64,000 bases of DNA, taken from assembly GCF_003573695.1 (NCBI RefSeq), contig NC_039367.1, forward strand, positions 29,226,442-29,290,441. The letters run 5' to 3'. Positions 23,167 to 34,472 of the stretch are shown here, piece by piece. The number at the start of each line of letters is the position of its first letter. Position 1 is the stretch's first letter. Under the pieces are notes generated by a model. It did not search any database and had not been told where the DNA came from. It saw nothing but the letters and a program-made list of their open reading frames with translations. The translations under genes and the position numbers were made by a program. Source of the stretch: Papaver somniferum (lineage: Eukaryota; Streptophyta; Magnoliopsida; Ranunculales; Papaveraceae).

Positions 23167-24519
23167 ATGAAGGTCATGATCAGCTTAATCGGGGCAACAA
23201 CAAAAACACGAATGGCTTACAGACATTTTTTATGGAAATTCCGAGGTGGAAGAAGAACATCAGTAGTGTCAAGCATTCCAGAAGAGATACAAAATGACAT
23301 CCTCTTAAGATTACCCGTGAAATCCCTATTAGCTTGTAAGTGTGCTTGCAAGAACTGGTATGCCCTAATTTCAACCTCTGATTTCATTAATTCCCATGTT
23401 ACTATTCAGAAAAATAACCCTATTCTCATGCTTAAAGATGACAGTATTCACCTTTACTCCATAGGTTTTGATTCATTACCATCATCATCCTCATCCGTCT
23501 GTGAAATTAAAGATAATGTTATTATAATGGATCACCCACTCAAATATGTTGGTTTCCTAACAGAATGTTCTTCACGTAGTTGTATTGGATTCCTGGGCTC
23601 AAGTAATGGTCTAATTTGCATATGGTTGCTTTGTTTTTGTTATCAACCAATTGGATTTAGGGAATCGTTCTGTCTTTGGAACCCAGCCACAAGAGAATAT
23701 AAAGAATTACCCGAATCACCAATTGGACTTAATAGAGGCAATGTTTGCATGCATGGCTTTGGTTATGATCACAAGACTGATGATTACAAGTTGGCAATAG
23801 GTGTAGAAGCTCCTGGAAGCAAGGATACTACTCTAGTCCAAGTCTATACTTTAGCATCAAGTTTATGGAAAACTGAGAAAACCATTCCTTATCGGCTTCT
23901 TTGTATGCATATGTCTGGGGTACTTGTTAATGGAAACCTTCATTGGTTAGCGCTTGGTCAATACAACTTTTTATTACTCTCTTTGGATATCAGTGATGAG
24001 AATTTCAAAGAAATGCAACTACCAAGAGAAATCCCGGAGTTGAATAAGGATATGTGTCTAGGTGTGCTGCAAGGGTGCCTTTGCTTACTTGTCAGCTCAG
24101 ATGTTAATGGTGTTAAGAATTATTCTGAAGTATGGGAGATGCTGGATTATGGAGTTCGGGAATCTTGGACTAAGCGTCATGTCATCGCCCATGAGAGTAT
24201 TATCAATAAACAAAAGTATTTTAGGCTTGTGCAGTCTTTTAAGAACGACGAGTTTCTACTCTTGAGTGATGATATTCTGGTTTTGTATGACCCAAAACAT
24301 GGAAGTGCTAGAGAACTAAAAATCGACAATGTTCCATTCAGGAACGCCGAGACTTATTTTGAAAGCTTAGTTTCTTTGAACTCGGGTACTTACGAGGTGG
24401 GAGGATATGAGAGTTTGACTGACGTATTAGCCCGAGTAAGAAACAATAGAAAAAGGAGAAGACTCATGTTTTTGATTTATGTATTGGTATTAAGCTGTGT
24501 AGTTTATTTTTGTATGTAG
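23167..24519 (+). CDS. F-box/FBA-domain protein (SCF ubiquitin ligase substrate receptor)
   Basis: A single-exon, uninterrupted 450-residue protein. Residues 36-76 form the F-box (SSIPEEIQNDILLRLPVKSL and CKNWYALISTSDFINSHV), expected to bind SKP1. Residues 140-400 form an F-box-associated domain: LGSSNGLICI, LWNPATREYKELP, GFGYDHKTDDYKLAI, then GVLVNGNLHWLA and a late KNDEFLLLSDDILVLYDP stretch. This is the large plant F-box/kelch family; its substrate cannot be predicted. Length is typical. Odd features are a basic NNRKRRR stretch followed by a hydrophobic C-terminus (LMFLIYVLVLSCVVYFC), which resembles a tail anchor. Met1, Met4 and Met16 all precede the F-box, so the start is uncertain. 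The 5' leader holds a direct repeat CGAGAGTTCTGAGTT (about 23093 and 23135). No close operon-like partner, as expected in a plant. Confidence 0.9.
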   Translation: MKVMISLIGATTKTRMAYRHFLWKFRGGRRTSVVSSIPEEIQNDILLRLPVKSLLACKCACKNWYALISTSDFINSHVTIQKNNPILMLKDDSIHLYSIGFDSLPSSSSSVCEIKDNVIIMDHPLKYVGFLTECSSRSCIGFLGSSNGLICIWLLCFCYQPIGFRESFCLWNPATREYKELPESPIGLNRGNVCMHGFGYDHKTDDYKLAIGVEAPGSKDTTLVQVYTLASSLWKTEKTIPYRLLCMHMSGVLVNGNLHWLALGQYNFLLLSLDISDENFKEMQLPREIPELNKDMCLGVLQGCLCLLVSSDVNGVKNYSEVWEMLDYGVRESWTKRHVIAHESIINKQKYFRLVQSFKNDEFLLLSDDILVLYDPKHGSARELKIDNVPFRNAETYFESLVSLNSGTYEVGGYESLTDVLARVRNNRKRRRLMFLIYVLVLSCVVYFCM

Positions 24520-24810
24520 TTAATTTTAACTGAATTATATAAGTACTCATGCTTGATGCAGCTGTTGTTTAATGCTACTACCCGTGTTAGTTATGTAAGA
24601 GGAAGATCTACTTTGAATATTCAGTTTATTTATGTGTCTAGGGAATATGCATTTTGTCAATCTTTCTCTTTTTGAAGAGTCCCTTCTTTCCAATTAATGA
24701 ATACAGTGATGGCCGCTCTTCTTTTTCTTGAACGACTAATGTGTGAGACATTGGTTTTCTTTTTCACATGTAAAATAATTGAAATAAACTGAATATAAGT
24801 CAATTCTGCT

Positions 24811-24906
24811 GCATATTATCACATATGCTTCGAGTTATCGATCCACTTGAGACTGTAAGCATATTATCACATATGCTTCGAGTTATCGATCCACTTGATA
24901 CTGTAA
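24811..24906. repeat. 48-bp tandem duplication
   Basis: 24811-24858 is repeated at 24859-24906 (unit begins GCATATTATCACATATGC) with one difference. Confidence 0.85.
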
Positions 24907-25019
24907 GCAAACGTTGTACATAGTTTGATATGGATGTTGACAAAGCATTTATAATGTGCTTCTGCCTGGGTAACATATTCCTATAGTTTTTTGTTTGCTG
25001 TTTTTGTTACTGCAGTCAT

Positions 25020-27054
25020 CTCTGAAACATTCACTACACATCGGCTCGAAGCTCTGCTGGTGCAGTTGCTCACATGCCCTTGATCCAATTTCTCGTGCCC
25101 CAAATCATGAATCTCAGGGAGCAGCTTAAGGATTCCTGGAAGGTATTTAATATGGTTATTTTTTTCACTTGTACAGGAAAAGCAAGATAATAGAGAGGCA
25201 CAAAAATCATACTACCGCAGTTTAGTTGATGGGACACTTCCTAGTTAGATCACCCAGTTTATTTAGGGTCAGTAGAATGGCCTCCCTATGTGATTTAAAC
25301 ATCACGTACTACAGGTGTCAATATGTCTAGATCGTGTGATCTGGTGCAATCCAGAGATTTGTATCTGCTGTGCTTCAATTTTTTTTTTTTTTTGAATGTT
25401 TAAGATTTCAAATATCTTCTGCAATTCACTCTGTTTCACACTTTAACATCTAGCTGCCGACTTACAAGTTGAACACCACTTTCATGATCTATATTATCAA
25501 ATTGCTCGGTTTACTGTTATTCTTAAAGGTTACCTCTGAGAGTTGGAACTATCTCTTGTACAGGTTAGCTTCAGGGTTCAGTATCCCCACAACTCTGAAA
25601 ACATTTCAAGAGAGGACCGCAGGGAATTTAAGCAAACTAGATATGGTAATAATTGGTCATACTCGCACTATGAATGTTGTTTGCCATCCATCTATCTGTC
25701 TTACTTAGTGGTAATGGGTTCCTCATGTTCGATGAATCAGAAAAACAGCATATTTGATGTTAGAATTTTCCTACAATGAAACTTTAACAACATTACAAAG
25801 GTTGTTTTCTTATCTACTTTTAACTGCCCTACCAAGTCTGACTAAGATTAAAACTTAGCTTATGCATGGGTTGGAGTATATATATTGACATAGGCTAAAG
25901 AGGTTCAGTTGCTTACTGGAATATGATTCCTCATTCGTAAGATTATGATTATTTGTATTCCTGCTACAAGTCTCCATGACCATAACATTATTGTTTATTC
26001 TGGGCACACTACACCCCCCGGTATTTTGATTAAACTTAGCATCCACTTTTGAGATGCTAATGAAATCTCTGATATTGCCAGCCTGTCGGATGTCTTGATA
26101 GATGCAGCATCAGTCCTAGGTGGTGAAGTGACACTAAAAATTCTTCTCATGAAGCTTGTTGAGGCGAGGAGTCTATTTCCTTAATGAATTAAATTTATGC
26201 AGTCCTGAAATAGATTCTATAAAAACTTTCAATTTCCTACTGTTTGAATGCCCTTTACTTTTGATTTTATCAGGCCAGTCACAGCTTTAGAAGTGATGAA
26301 ACTTTGGATTGGCGCACTTCAGTGGCTTCTCTATCTTGTATTCGAGCTATATCAAGTACTGCTTCAGGTGTGGTCACGAACTCCAGAAGTCTCTTGTAAT
26401 TTTTGCCTGTCTGAGTACCTATTTTCCTACATGGTTGAAATATCAAACAAACATAACCTTTCGCACTAGAGATACGATAGACATGCCTAATTTAGAAGCA
26501 GTCTCTTTTCTAGTTTAAAACCGAAGTACCTTTCTCTAATGAAGCCTAACCTACTATCTATTTGTTGCTTAATAATCCAAAATCCTTATGCGCCGTAAGT
26601 CTTTACCTATGGAGTGCTCAAAGGTTGGGCTTTGCCCTCACCTATCTTAGATAATCATCACATGGGAGGTTGAGCCATGTATTATGGAATCTATGCGCTT
26701 CCACTTTCTCTGTATCATTTATATTTACATGATCTTTGACTCTTTGTTCAATTTCATAGCTGAAAGACAAGTATGTTTACAATATATTGTTAACTGGTGA
26801 TAATGTTTTCTAACAGGTAATGGCGTTTCTTCAAAAACTCCCTCTTCGACCTCAATTACTTCAAACAGGTTTAAATTGAAAAATATCACTAGTTTTTATT
26901 CTGACGCCTGTTGTCTTGTGGTTGATTTGTTTTCCGTTTAGCACCCTCATCAGTGGGCTTGACAATCGGAGCATATTCAAAACGGCTTGATGCTTCATCA
27001 AATGGGCTCCTGGTTTTGCCTTCAGTGATAGAGATTCTCATGAGTGGCATGAGT
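25020..27054 (+). pseudogene. MOS14: Transportin-3/MOS14-like pseudogene, block 1
   Basis: MOS14 is the plant transportin-SR, an importin-beta family receptor that carries SR splicing factors into the nucleus. Exon-sized pieces appear in gene order: 25020-25142 (PLIQFLVPQIMNLREQLKDS, GT donor), 25564-25645 (VSFRVQYPHNSENISREDRR), 26082-26170 (VLIDAASVLGGEVTLKIL), 26274-26366 (SLSCIRAISS), 26818-26868 (VMAFLQKLPLRPQLLQT) and 26940-27054 (VGLTIGAYSKRLDASSNGLL then EILMSGMS). Many splice sites remain. The exon for YLSFGDEAS-type sequence is missing, frames are broken in places, and the N-terminal half of the gene is absent. It is fused without an intron to block 2. Confidence 0.8.
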
Positions 27055-29515
27055 CACTAACGATCCTATTCTTTTTGGGATTTCTACTTATCATGCGGAG
27101 ATGAAGCATCCATTGAAGCAGAGAGAAATCGAAGGCTACAAATACTTAGTTCATCTTATAAGTCACTTGTATCTCTGGTGTGTTAAATTTTTTTCGTTCA
27201 GATGTTTTACGATTTCAAATATACTTCCACTCTGTTTCACTCTTTAACATCTAGCAGCCGACTTACAAGTTGAACACCACTTTCATCTTATGTATTATCA
27301 AATGCTTGGTTTTCTGTTATTCTTAAAGCTTACCTCTGATAATTGAAGTATCTCTCGTACAGGTTAGCCTCAGGGTTCAGTATCCCCATGATTCTGAAAA
27401 CATTTCAAGAGAGGATCGCAGGGAATTTAAGCAAACAAGATATGGTAATAATTGGTCATACTCACACTACGGATGTTGTTTGCCATTCATCTATCTGTTT
27501 GTACTTAGTAGTAATGGGATCTTCATGTTCTGTGAATCAGAACAACATGTTTGATGTTAGATTTTCCTACAACGAAACTGTAATGATTGTACGAAGGTTG
27601 TTTTGTTATCTACTTTTAAATGCATTAACAAGCCTTACTAACTTTAAAACTTAGATTATGCACGGGTTGGAGAATAATTCATGGATCTAGGCTAAAGAGG
27701 TTCAGTTGCTTACTGAAATATGATTCCTCACTCCAATAATTAAAATTATTTTTGCTGTATTTCTGCTACAGTTCCCTGTGACTATACAGCATTGGATATT
27801 CTGAGCACACAACACCCACGGCATTCATATTAATTATTTTGATAAAACTTGGCATCCACCTTTGAGACGCTAATAGAATCTCTGATATTGCCAGCTGTCG
27901 CAGAGTCTTGATAGATGCAGCATCAGTTCTAGGTGGTGAAGTGACACTAAAAATTCTTTACATGAAGCTTGTTGAGGCGAGGAGTCTATTTCCTTAACGA
28001 AGTAGATATATGCGTATATGCATTCATAAGTTATGCTGTCCTTAAAAAGGTTCTATAAAAACTTTCAATTTCCTACTGTTTAATTACCCTTTCACTTTTG
28101 ATTTTATCAGGCCGCTCAGAGCTGTAGAAGTGATGAAACTTGGGTCTGGCGCCCTTCAGAAGCTTCTCTATACTGTATCCGAGCTATATCAAGTTAGTAA
28201 TGCCTCAGGTGTGGTTACGAACTTCAAAAATCTCCTGTAATTTCTGCCTGCTTTAGTACCTATTTTCCTACTTGGTTGAAATGTCAAACAAACATAATCT
28301 TTTGCACTAGAGATACGCCCAGAATGACTAATTTAGAAGCAGTCTCTTTTCTACTTTAAAGCCAAAGCACTTTTCTCTAATGAAGCCTAAACTACTATCT
28401 TCCTGATGCTTTTTAATAACTCTAAAATCCTTGTGCCGTGTAGCAGTGCAAGTCTTGACCTTTGAAGTGCTCAAAGGTTGGGCTTTACACTATCCTATCT
28501 TAGATTTTATAAAATTCACAGAGCTTTGTCATTAGGATAGGTTTATGTGACTGTTATGTTGTCATATTCTGACATATGTCGTCTTTTATTTGACTTATTT
28601 TCCGTGTGACACCCTTATCAGTGTGCTTGACAATTGGAGCATATTCAAAATGGCTTGATGCTTCACCAAATGGACTGCTGGTTTTGCCTTTAGTGATAGA
28701 GATTCTCATGAGTGGCATGAGTGGCTCTGAAGATTCTGCAGCAGCTGCAGCTTTGGCCTTTAGGCACATTTGTGATGGTAAATGTTCTTCTCTTTTTCAA
28801 ATCTAGTTGTTTGTAAGCACATACTCGTAGAAAGACGACAAATATATCCAATGCTCTTACTTCAACATTTTCTGTGTTCATTGGTTTCCTGAAGTGTTTT
28901 AACTTTACTCCGTTCAGCATCAATTATTTTGTACTTGATCTAGGATCATCTAGAGCTGTTCTGTGTTTGCAGTTGTATGATATGCCAAAGATGCGTAAAT
29001 CAGTTTATCTTATTGACTTGACTGGTAATTTACAGCAGCTTTTACCGTTGGTCTTATTTTCTCTGACCGTGACTGTGTTGTAAATCTCTGTGGCAGGACT
29101 TTACAGCCAGACCAGACATAGCTGAAAGCTGGGATACTGCAGCTATGTCACTTTGGATAATGTGGATCATACATTTCTTTGTTATTTTTGAGACGTTGAT
29201 AGAGAAGTTAATGCATTTCTTTGCTAATTTAGCTGCTTACTAAGAGTCTAACAGGATTTTAGAAATTCAGCAAAAAGCAAAATATAAATCCCTGTTGGTT
29301 GAGTGGTAATACGTTAAATAGACATCACATTCCATGATACAATGAAACTCTCTCTTATGAAATTAGAATCCGTTGGTTCAAACTCCAAATATAATCACTA
29401 TATTTCAGGTTACATACACCGCGCTTGAGTGGGCCAAAGAAACCATTTCATTGATTCCATCAAGCTTTGTCAGAAGCAGCATCTGGAGCTGATATTGCAT
29501 GGAGGGCACATCTCG
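27055..29515 (+). pseudogene. MOS14: Transportin-3/MOS14-like pseudogene, block 2 and tail
   Basis: A second set of the same exons: 27055-27178 (YLSCGDEASIEAERNRRLQI), 27364-27445 (VSLRVQYPHDSENISREDRR), 27892-27985 (VLIDAASVLGGEVTLKIL), 28111-28207 (SEASLYCIRAISS), 28610-28778 (VCLTIGAYSKWLDASPNGLL, SGSEDSAAAAALAFRHICD). The QKLP exon is not seen here. Later pieces follow: 29098-29140 (DFTARPDIAESWD) and 29406-29515 (LEWAKETISLIPSS then ALSEAASGADI in another frame). Much of the C-terminal coding sequence between these is deleted. Intron sequences also match block 1, so this is a genomic duplication, not retroposition. Confidence 0.8.
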
Positions 29516-29637
29516 AGTCTCCATACGAGTCGGCCTTATATCTTATGAAAAACATAAGGTTACTAGAATGTCTGATCATAACACGGAGTTGCGCAACGAC
29601 ACACTTTGAGCTGCGGTGCAAGTCAGAGTTCTTGTTA

Positions 29638-30760
29638 GAACGATTTTTTGGGCACTAGCCCATTTTGGTGGGGGACTACTAAGTGATAAAATATCTACCC
29701 TATAGCTTTAAGGGGTGTCCTAAAGTCTGAAAATGACTAACCTATCCTTAACCTATATATATAACCACCTCCTCCCATCACCACCACACACACATATATA
29801 TATATATAACCACCTCCTCCCATCACCACCGCCACCTACCACCACCGACCACCTCAAACCACCACCACCGCCACCTATATATATATAGCTTAATTTAAAT
29901 CATTAACAAAATTAAAATTAAAATTAAAATCAAAATTATAACAAACCCATTATTTGTCATTCGTTTTTGGTTGAAGAATGAAAAGTAATTATCAAAATGA
30001 GTTGAAAATGGAAGATGCAGAGAGAAGTTCGGCGAGGAAATCTGTGAATTTTTTTTTTCGAACTAGTCGAACTCAACTTTAATGGAGTTTTTTTCTTTCA
30101 GAGAAAAGTTCGGTTATGTCGCAATTTTTTTTCCTAGCCGAACTTTGAGTTCGATTACTCCACAATTTTTTTCATTTGTTTTTCCCAGCCGAACTTTTAG
30201 TGTTACGTCGCAATTTTTTTTCTCCTAACCGAACTTTTCTCTGAAAGAAAAAACTCCATTGAAACTAAGTTCGGCTAACTGTGTTTTTAGAAATATTAGC
30301 CCAACTACACTTGCAGATGAGTTCGGCTACCTATTCTTCAAACGTCATAACCGAGCTTTGTTAACCAAACCGAAATCAATTTGTAAATTGTTCATTTTTA
30401 GGAATGTTTTGGCCAATTCAAGCATCATTAACTAAATTTGAAGTATCCGTGAGTACCCAGAACATCATACTCTTGTTCTGGCTCTTAAAGAAAAAGATCT
30501 AACTTTTTTTCTTCCAAAACCCTCATCTTCATTATCATCTTCTTCTTCTCCCTCTCAATAATTCTTCTTTTGAAAAAAATCAAATCAAGAGTTTACTCTC
30601 AATAATCAATAATTAACTCACTAATAATTTTATCACCAAGGATAAATTTGATATTAAGAAAAAACTTAGATAAAGGGTGACTCAATTCTACTTCAAATAT
30701 CCACCCCAAAAAAAACGAGTAGTCTCCCACCAAAATGGGCTAGTGCCCAAAAAATCGTTT
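29638..30760. mobile_element. MULE-like MITE with TTCGGCT motifs
   Basis: The left end GAACGATTTTTTGGGCACTA and the right end (reversed) AAACGATTTTTTGGGCACTA continue as GCCCATTTTGGTGGG on both sides, about 45 bp of near-perfect inverted repeat. The 9-bp target duplication TTCTTGTTA is at 29629-29637 and 30761-30769. The interior has CACCACC-rich and AT-rich DNA and many TTCGGCT/AGCCGAA motifs. No coding. Confidence 0.85.
30081..30260. repeat. Internal 35-bp inverted repeat in the MITE
   Basis: Arm 30081-30116 (AATGGAGTTTTTTTCTTTCA, then GAGAAAAGTTCGGTTA) pairs with 30226-30260 (TAACCGAACTTTTCTCTGAA, then AGAAAAAACTCCATT). It is perfect apart from one T-run length difference, with a loop of about 110 bp. 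Confidence 0.8.
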
Positions 30761-30769
30761 TTCTTGTTA

Positions 30770-32334
30770 TTACGTGTATCCATCTTATTAAAACCAGGCC
30801 TAGTTAAAAAAAACAGGACTCAAGTGCAAATCAAAGTGCTTCGCCTAAATATCACACATGATTAGGTTCGGCTCATAATGACATTTTTAAAAAAGCCGAA
30901 CTAGTTGGTTCGGCTCATAATAATAACACTTTCAGCTTGCCGAATTATTCATTAGTTGTCAATATACAGTGGGTTCGGCTTATATATTAAGACGAACATA
31001 TTCCAGACTCGTCGAACCTTAGTGAAAAAACACAAACTTTTTATGATTTTAAGCTACAAAAGTGAGATTAAACATAAGATAGAAGTGTACCCTCCTCATC
31101 CATTGAATCAAATACAAGCTTTTTTCTCATTTTCTCCTTCTCCTTCTCCAAAAAAATCTAACCTTTGTTTTCTTACTCAAAAATTTCCATTACACAAATT
31201 TATAACTAAATAATCTTAAAACTAATCATTAATCATTAATCACTAATCAAAAATTATTTTAGCTAATCATTAGTATTAACACTAATACTAAAATGACAAA
31301 TTTGCCATTAATTTTTTTTTTTTGATTAAGGGGTTTCTGATTTTGTTATTTCACATTTTTTTTGTCTTTATTAGATATACCTAATAAGATTCCTGTATGC
31401 TTAAAATCATAGTTCTTCTTTTTTCTTACATGTGAAAAACACTAAAACATCAAATCTGCACAAGAATGCTTAATCTAAACACGGTTACGTTTTCAATGAG
31501 CAGCGATCATCTTAAATACTCAAGAAGTCTTACTTGAGATTAAATGCTCAAGAAATAAAGTCTTCTCAAAGAAAATTAATGATGTTCACTAGTACTAAAG
31601 TCTTTTTCTTTGCACATTAAGTCGTATCCGTATTAACACTCTACGAAGACCTGCTTAATCAAAACAGTAAGTGTTGCAAGTAATCACCCAATCCCTATTA
31701 AAGCTTTTGAAATTTCTCGTTTTAGATTGTGTCTAATGAAGAGTCAGTCATGTAATGTTATTGGCTCTTCTACGTTCTTGCCACACCACACGTTATTTTT
31801 ATTTATTTTTAAACTCACATTTTTCAAATTTCATACTGTAAAATATGGCCAACTTTGATGTTCATTTTTGATAACATGAAAGAAATTACGGTTTAACTTC
31901 TCTATGTGATCAACTTTTAAGCACACCATTTATTTCCTGGGTCAACTTCTCTGTGTGCTCAGTCTTTATTTTTTTCGTAGAAAATATGAGTTTAAACCAT
32001 AGGTGAGAATAAGTAAGATAAAATCTTTTAGAGATATATTTTGGAAATAATACCGTATCTCTTATTTACTCCATTTTTCAATAGTTATCTAATACACAAC
32101 TGTTACTTGGTTGACAAGAAACAATCAATTTTTCGCAAACTAGTAGTTGGGTCATGGCGAGTAGTTGTGTACTGAGTGGTAACAGCAGTAGAAATATATA
32201 AATCCATAAGCCAAAGAATCTCAACAAGTTAAAAGAAGTATGTATCAACAAAACAAATATCTCTAACCTAACCTATAAACGTTGACAAAATACTTTGAAA
32301 AAAAAAAACACTAAGAAAAATTAATGGAATTGAC
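30770..32334. other. Intergenic DNA with a second TTCGGCT patch; no gene seen
   Basis: 30860-31020 carries GGTTCGGCTCATAATGAC, AAGCCGAACTAG, GGTTCGGCTCATAATAAT and GGGTTCGGCTTATATA, resembling the neighbouring MITE. 31210-31300 is made of TAATCATTA-type repeats. The rest, including the 3' flank of the zinc-finger gene, shows nothing recognisable. Confidence 0.4.
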
Positions 32335-33003
32335 CTATGTAAACAGAGTTAAACCTAAATACGGCTTCGTGGTACTCTGATGATGATGATGATCTTCGGA
32401 GTCTAGTTCTTCTTCGTAAGAACAAGGAGGACCTAAGTTCAGATCCAAACACAGACGTTTATCATTGTGCACAGCATAATACTTTCTTTTCAACGTTTTT
32501 GGTTCCGGCGTTTGCGGAAGGAGAGGCAGCGATAATCTGGGTTCCTCGGCAAGAGGACTACTACTGTGTGGAAGAAGAGGCAACGAAAATAGTTGTTCTT
32601 CTTCTGGTGGCAGAGATGAAGGTGGTGAAAGTGAAAGTGATCGTGATGGTGATTCTTTGCTAGTGTTGTTTCTATGCCTTCTCATATGGCCTCCTAGAGC
32701 TTGACCAATCGCATACCCTTTTCCACATATCGAGCACTCATGTAAAGCTGATGATGACTTTGATGATGATGACAATCTCCCATCCATATTTGAATAACCA
32801 TCTCCTTTAACCAGTCGAAGTTTCTTGTGACTCGCTCTATGCCCACCAAGTGCTTGAAACGACGAAAATCCTTTTCCGCAGGTTTTACATTCAAAAACCC
32901 TACTCGCCGTAGACTGCTGCTGCTCAGTGCTTTCGGTATTCAACCTACTCGCCGTAGACGGCTGCTCAGTGCTATTCATCTTCATACTGCTATCGTTAGT
33001 CAA
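32335..33003 (-). CDS. Two-finger C2H2 (QALGGH) zinc-finger protein with EAR repression motif
   Basis: An intronless 222-residue protein of the plant ZAT/C1-2i type, expected to act in the nucleus as a stress-related transcriptional repressor. Finger 1 uses C39, C42, H55, H59 ([14 protein letters not shown]). Finger 2 uses C90, C93, H106, H110 ([14 protein letters not shown]). Both contain an intact QALGGH helix. A DLNL EAR motif lies at 187-190 ([12 protein letters not shown]) for co-repressor recruitment. The region between is Ser/Pro/Leu-rich with two similar stretches ending LPLLPH and LPLLPQ, and a His-rich patch lies at 205-208. The N-terminal B-box and L-box seen in many ZAT proteins are not evident. 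The start at 33003 gives Met1; Met7 and Met9 are alternatives (see TATA entry). No defect seen. Confidence 0.92.
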   Translation of the reverse strand: MTNDSSMKMNSTEQPSTASRLNTESTEQQQSTASRVFECKTCGKGFSSFQALGGHRASHKKLRLVKGDGYSNMDGRLSSSSKSSSALHECSICGKGYAIGQALGGHMRRHRNNTSKESPSRSLSLSPPSSLPPEEEQLFSLPLLPHSSSPLAEEPRLSLPLLPQTPEPKTLKRKYYAVHNDKRLCLDLNLGPPCSYEEELDSEDHHHHQSTTKPYLGLTLFT

Positions 33004-33011
33004 AGAGAAAA

Positions 33012-33024
33012 CTTTTATATATAG
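33012..33024 (-). promoter_or_regulatory. Possible TATA box of the zinc-finger gene
   Basis: Minus-strand CTATATATAAAAG lies only about 10 bp before the assigned ATG, with a W-box core TTGACT between them. If used, transcription would begin inside the first codons, favouring Met7 or Met9. Other TATA-like runs lie near 33080 and 33172. Confidence 0.35.
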
Positions 33025-34075
33025 AAGATTGGGTTATTTAGGTCGGTTTCTGGAAGTGTGAAGAGTAAGATTCTAGATATATACCATAAAAAGGAAATCT
33101 CACACTTTGTTTCTTGTACGGTGTTGAGTACTAGCAAAAATATACGGTGTTTTGTACTGTTTGTTCTACTTCCATATATACACAGTTCTAGTTTACCACT
33201 GATTACTTTTTAGTTAAGTAACCTTCCATAGTGGAAAGGGAAAGTTCCATATATATCGAAATTCTTCTTAGCCTGGACTTTTTAACTGAGGAAAATTCTA
33301 TTGGGAGTTAGCAAGCCTTGTTGGTCCAATATCCAATTGAAATTCTCATTGCATCTTTTAGAACCATTGTTTTCTGTTGCACGAAAAATCAAAAGAACCT
33401 CGAGGAGACGACATTTTGGCAACAACAAACAAAACCAACCTTCAAGAGATCCATCTTGTTGCTAAGTTCTTCTTCAGCCAATTCTTGCTTCACGAGTTCC
33501 TCGTATTTGTTCTTGTAACCAATGCTAACTTAGGTAGAGATTGTAAATATGTCAGACAGCTTGTTACTCACACCCAAGACAGACAATGGAATTCCAGTGT
33601 AGATTCAGCCAGCCGTACAGACCAATTTAGCCTAGAAGAGACGCTGTATAGCTGATCATACGGACATCCCCTTGGAATTCCAAGTCTACCATAGTGATCA
33701 ACATCAGTTATAGCTGCATTTCTAAACCAACTTAAGTACATAAACTAAGAAACAAAAATCAAACTATAAACAAACATTAGCAAAACAATATTTCCCTTGA
33801 GGAATAAATATACAGTTCATGGGCCTACATTTCTAGTTTCAAAGTGCCTTAGAACTTTGAAGGAGTTCTATAACTTACCTCAAATAGAACATCTAGGATA
33901 AGGCCCATACCATGGGAAAATGGCACAAAAGAATTGTCACCAAATTCCCATTTCACATGGGGTAACCCTGCAATCAAGGATATCAGTTAGAAGATTGTCA
34001 GACACAAAATTGTCATCGCATTCCCATTTCACTACCATCATCATTTAAATCTACTTTTCTACGTGTTATGGATGG
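33025..34075. other. Intergenic DNA, one possible exon
   Basis: No full gene is visible. 33440-33526 on the minus strand could be an exon: it reads YKNKYEELVKQELAEEELSN then KMDLLK, is rich in Glu/Leu as in a coiled coil, ends at AAG/GTTGGT and follows a TAAGTTAG acceptor-like site. I do not recognise the family, and no neighbouring exons are evident. Confidence 0.25.
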
Positions 34076-34472
34076 AGAGATGGAGACATGAGATGAATTC
34101 ACAACCATAAGTGTAAGAAGTAAGAATTAGTCACACTCCTCCTAATCCTCCACCTCCTAGTGAAGGTCAAACTGTAGAATTTTGAATACTTAGCACCGAC
34201 CTTTTCCTTGCTAGACTTTAAATACACACAAGTAATATTATGAAATAACTTGCATTGATCAAGTAATTATGCATACTTAAAATTATTATCCAGGATCCTA
34301 TTCCTATTTCACCAAAATCAGCTCATGGCTGGCCTCAGTTCTACACTCTAGTGAGACACTTCAGAAATTACAGGCACCACATCTATCAATCTAACAAGAA
34401 CTAGGACCAAATAACTATTTGTGATCATCTCACGTCCATTGTTTATACAAACATTCAACATTGTTTTATTAG
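34076..34472. repeat. Duplicated host segment (copy 1), interrupted by the PMD element
   Basis: Aligns with 43531-43936: ACATGAGATGAATTCACAAC, CACCTCCTAGTGAAGGTCAA, GCTCATGGCTGGCCT and CAACATTGTTTTATTAG recur in order with small indels. Here it stops at the target site of the PMD element; the other copy continues as TTTATTAGGTCATATG. Confidence 0.8.

Noticed and set aside
29740..29890. CACCACC / TATATA repeats as a functional site
   Set aside because: Simple-sequence DNA inside a MITE; nothing beyond composition supports a function.
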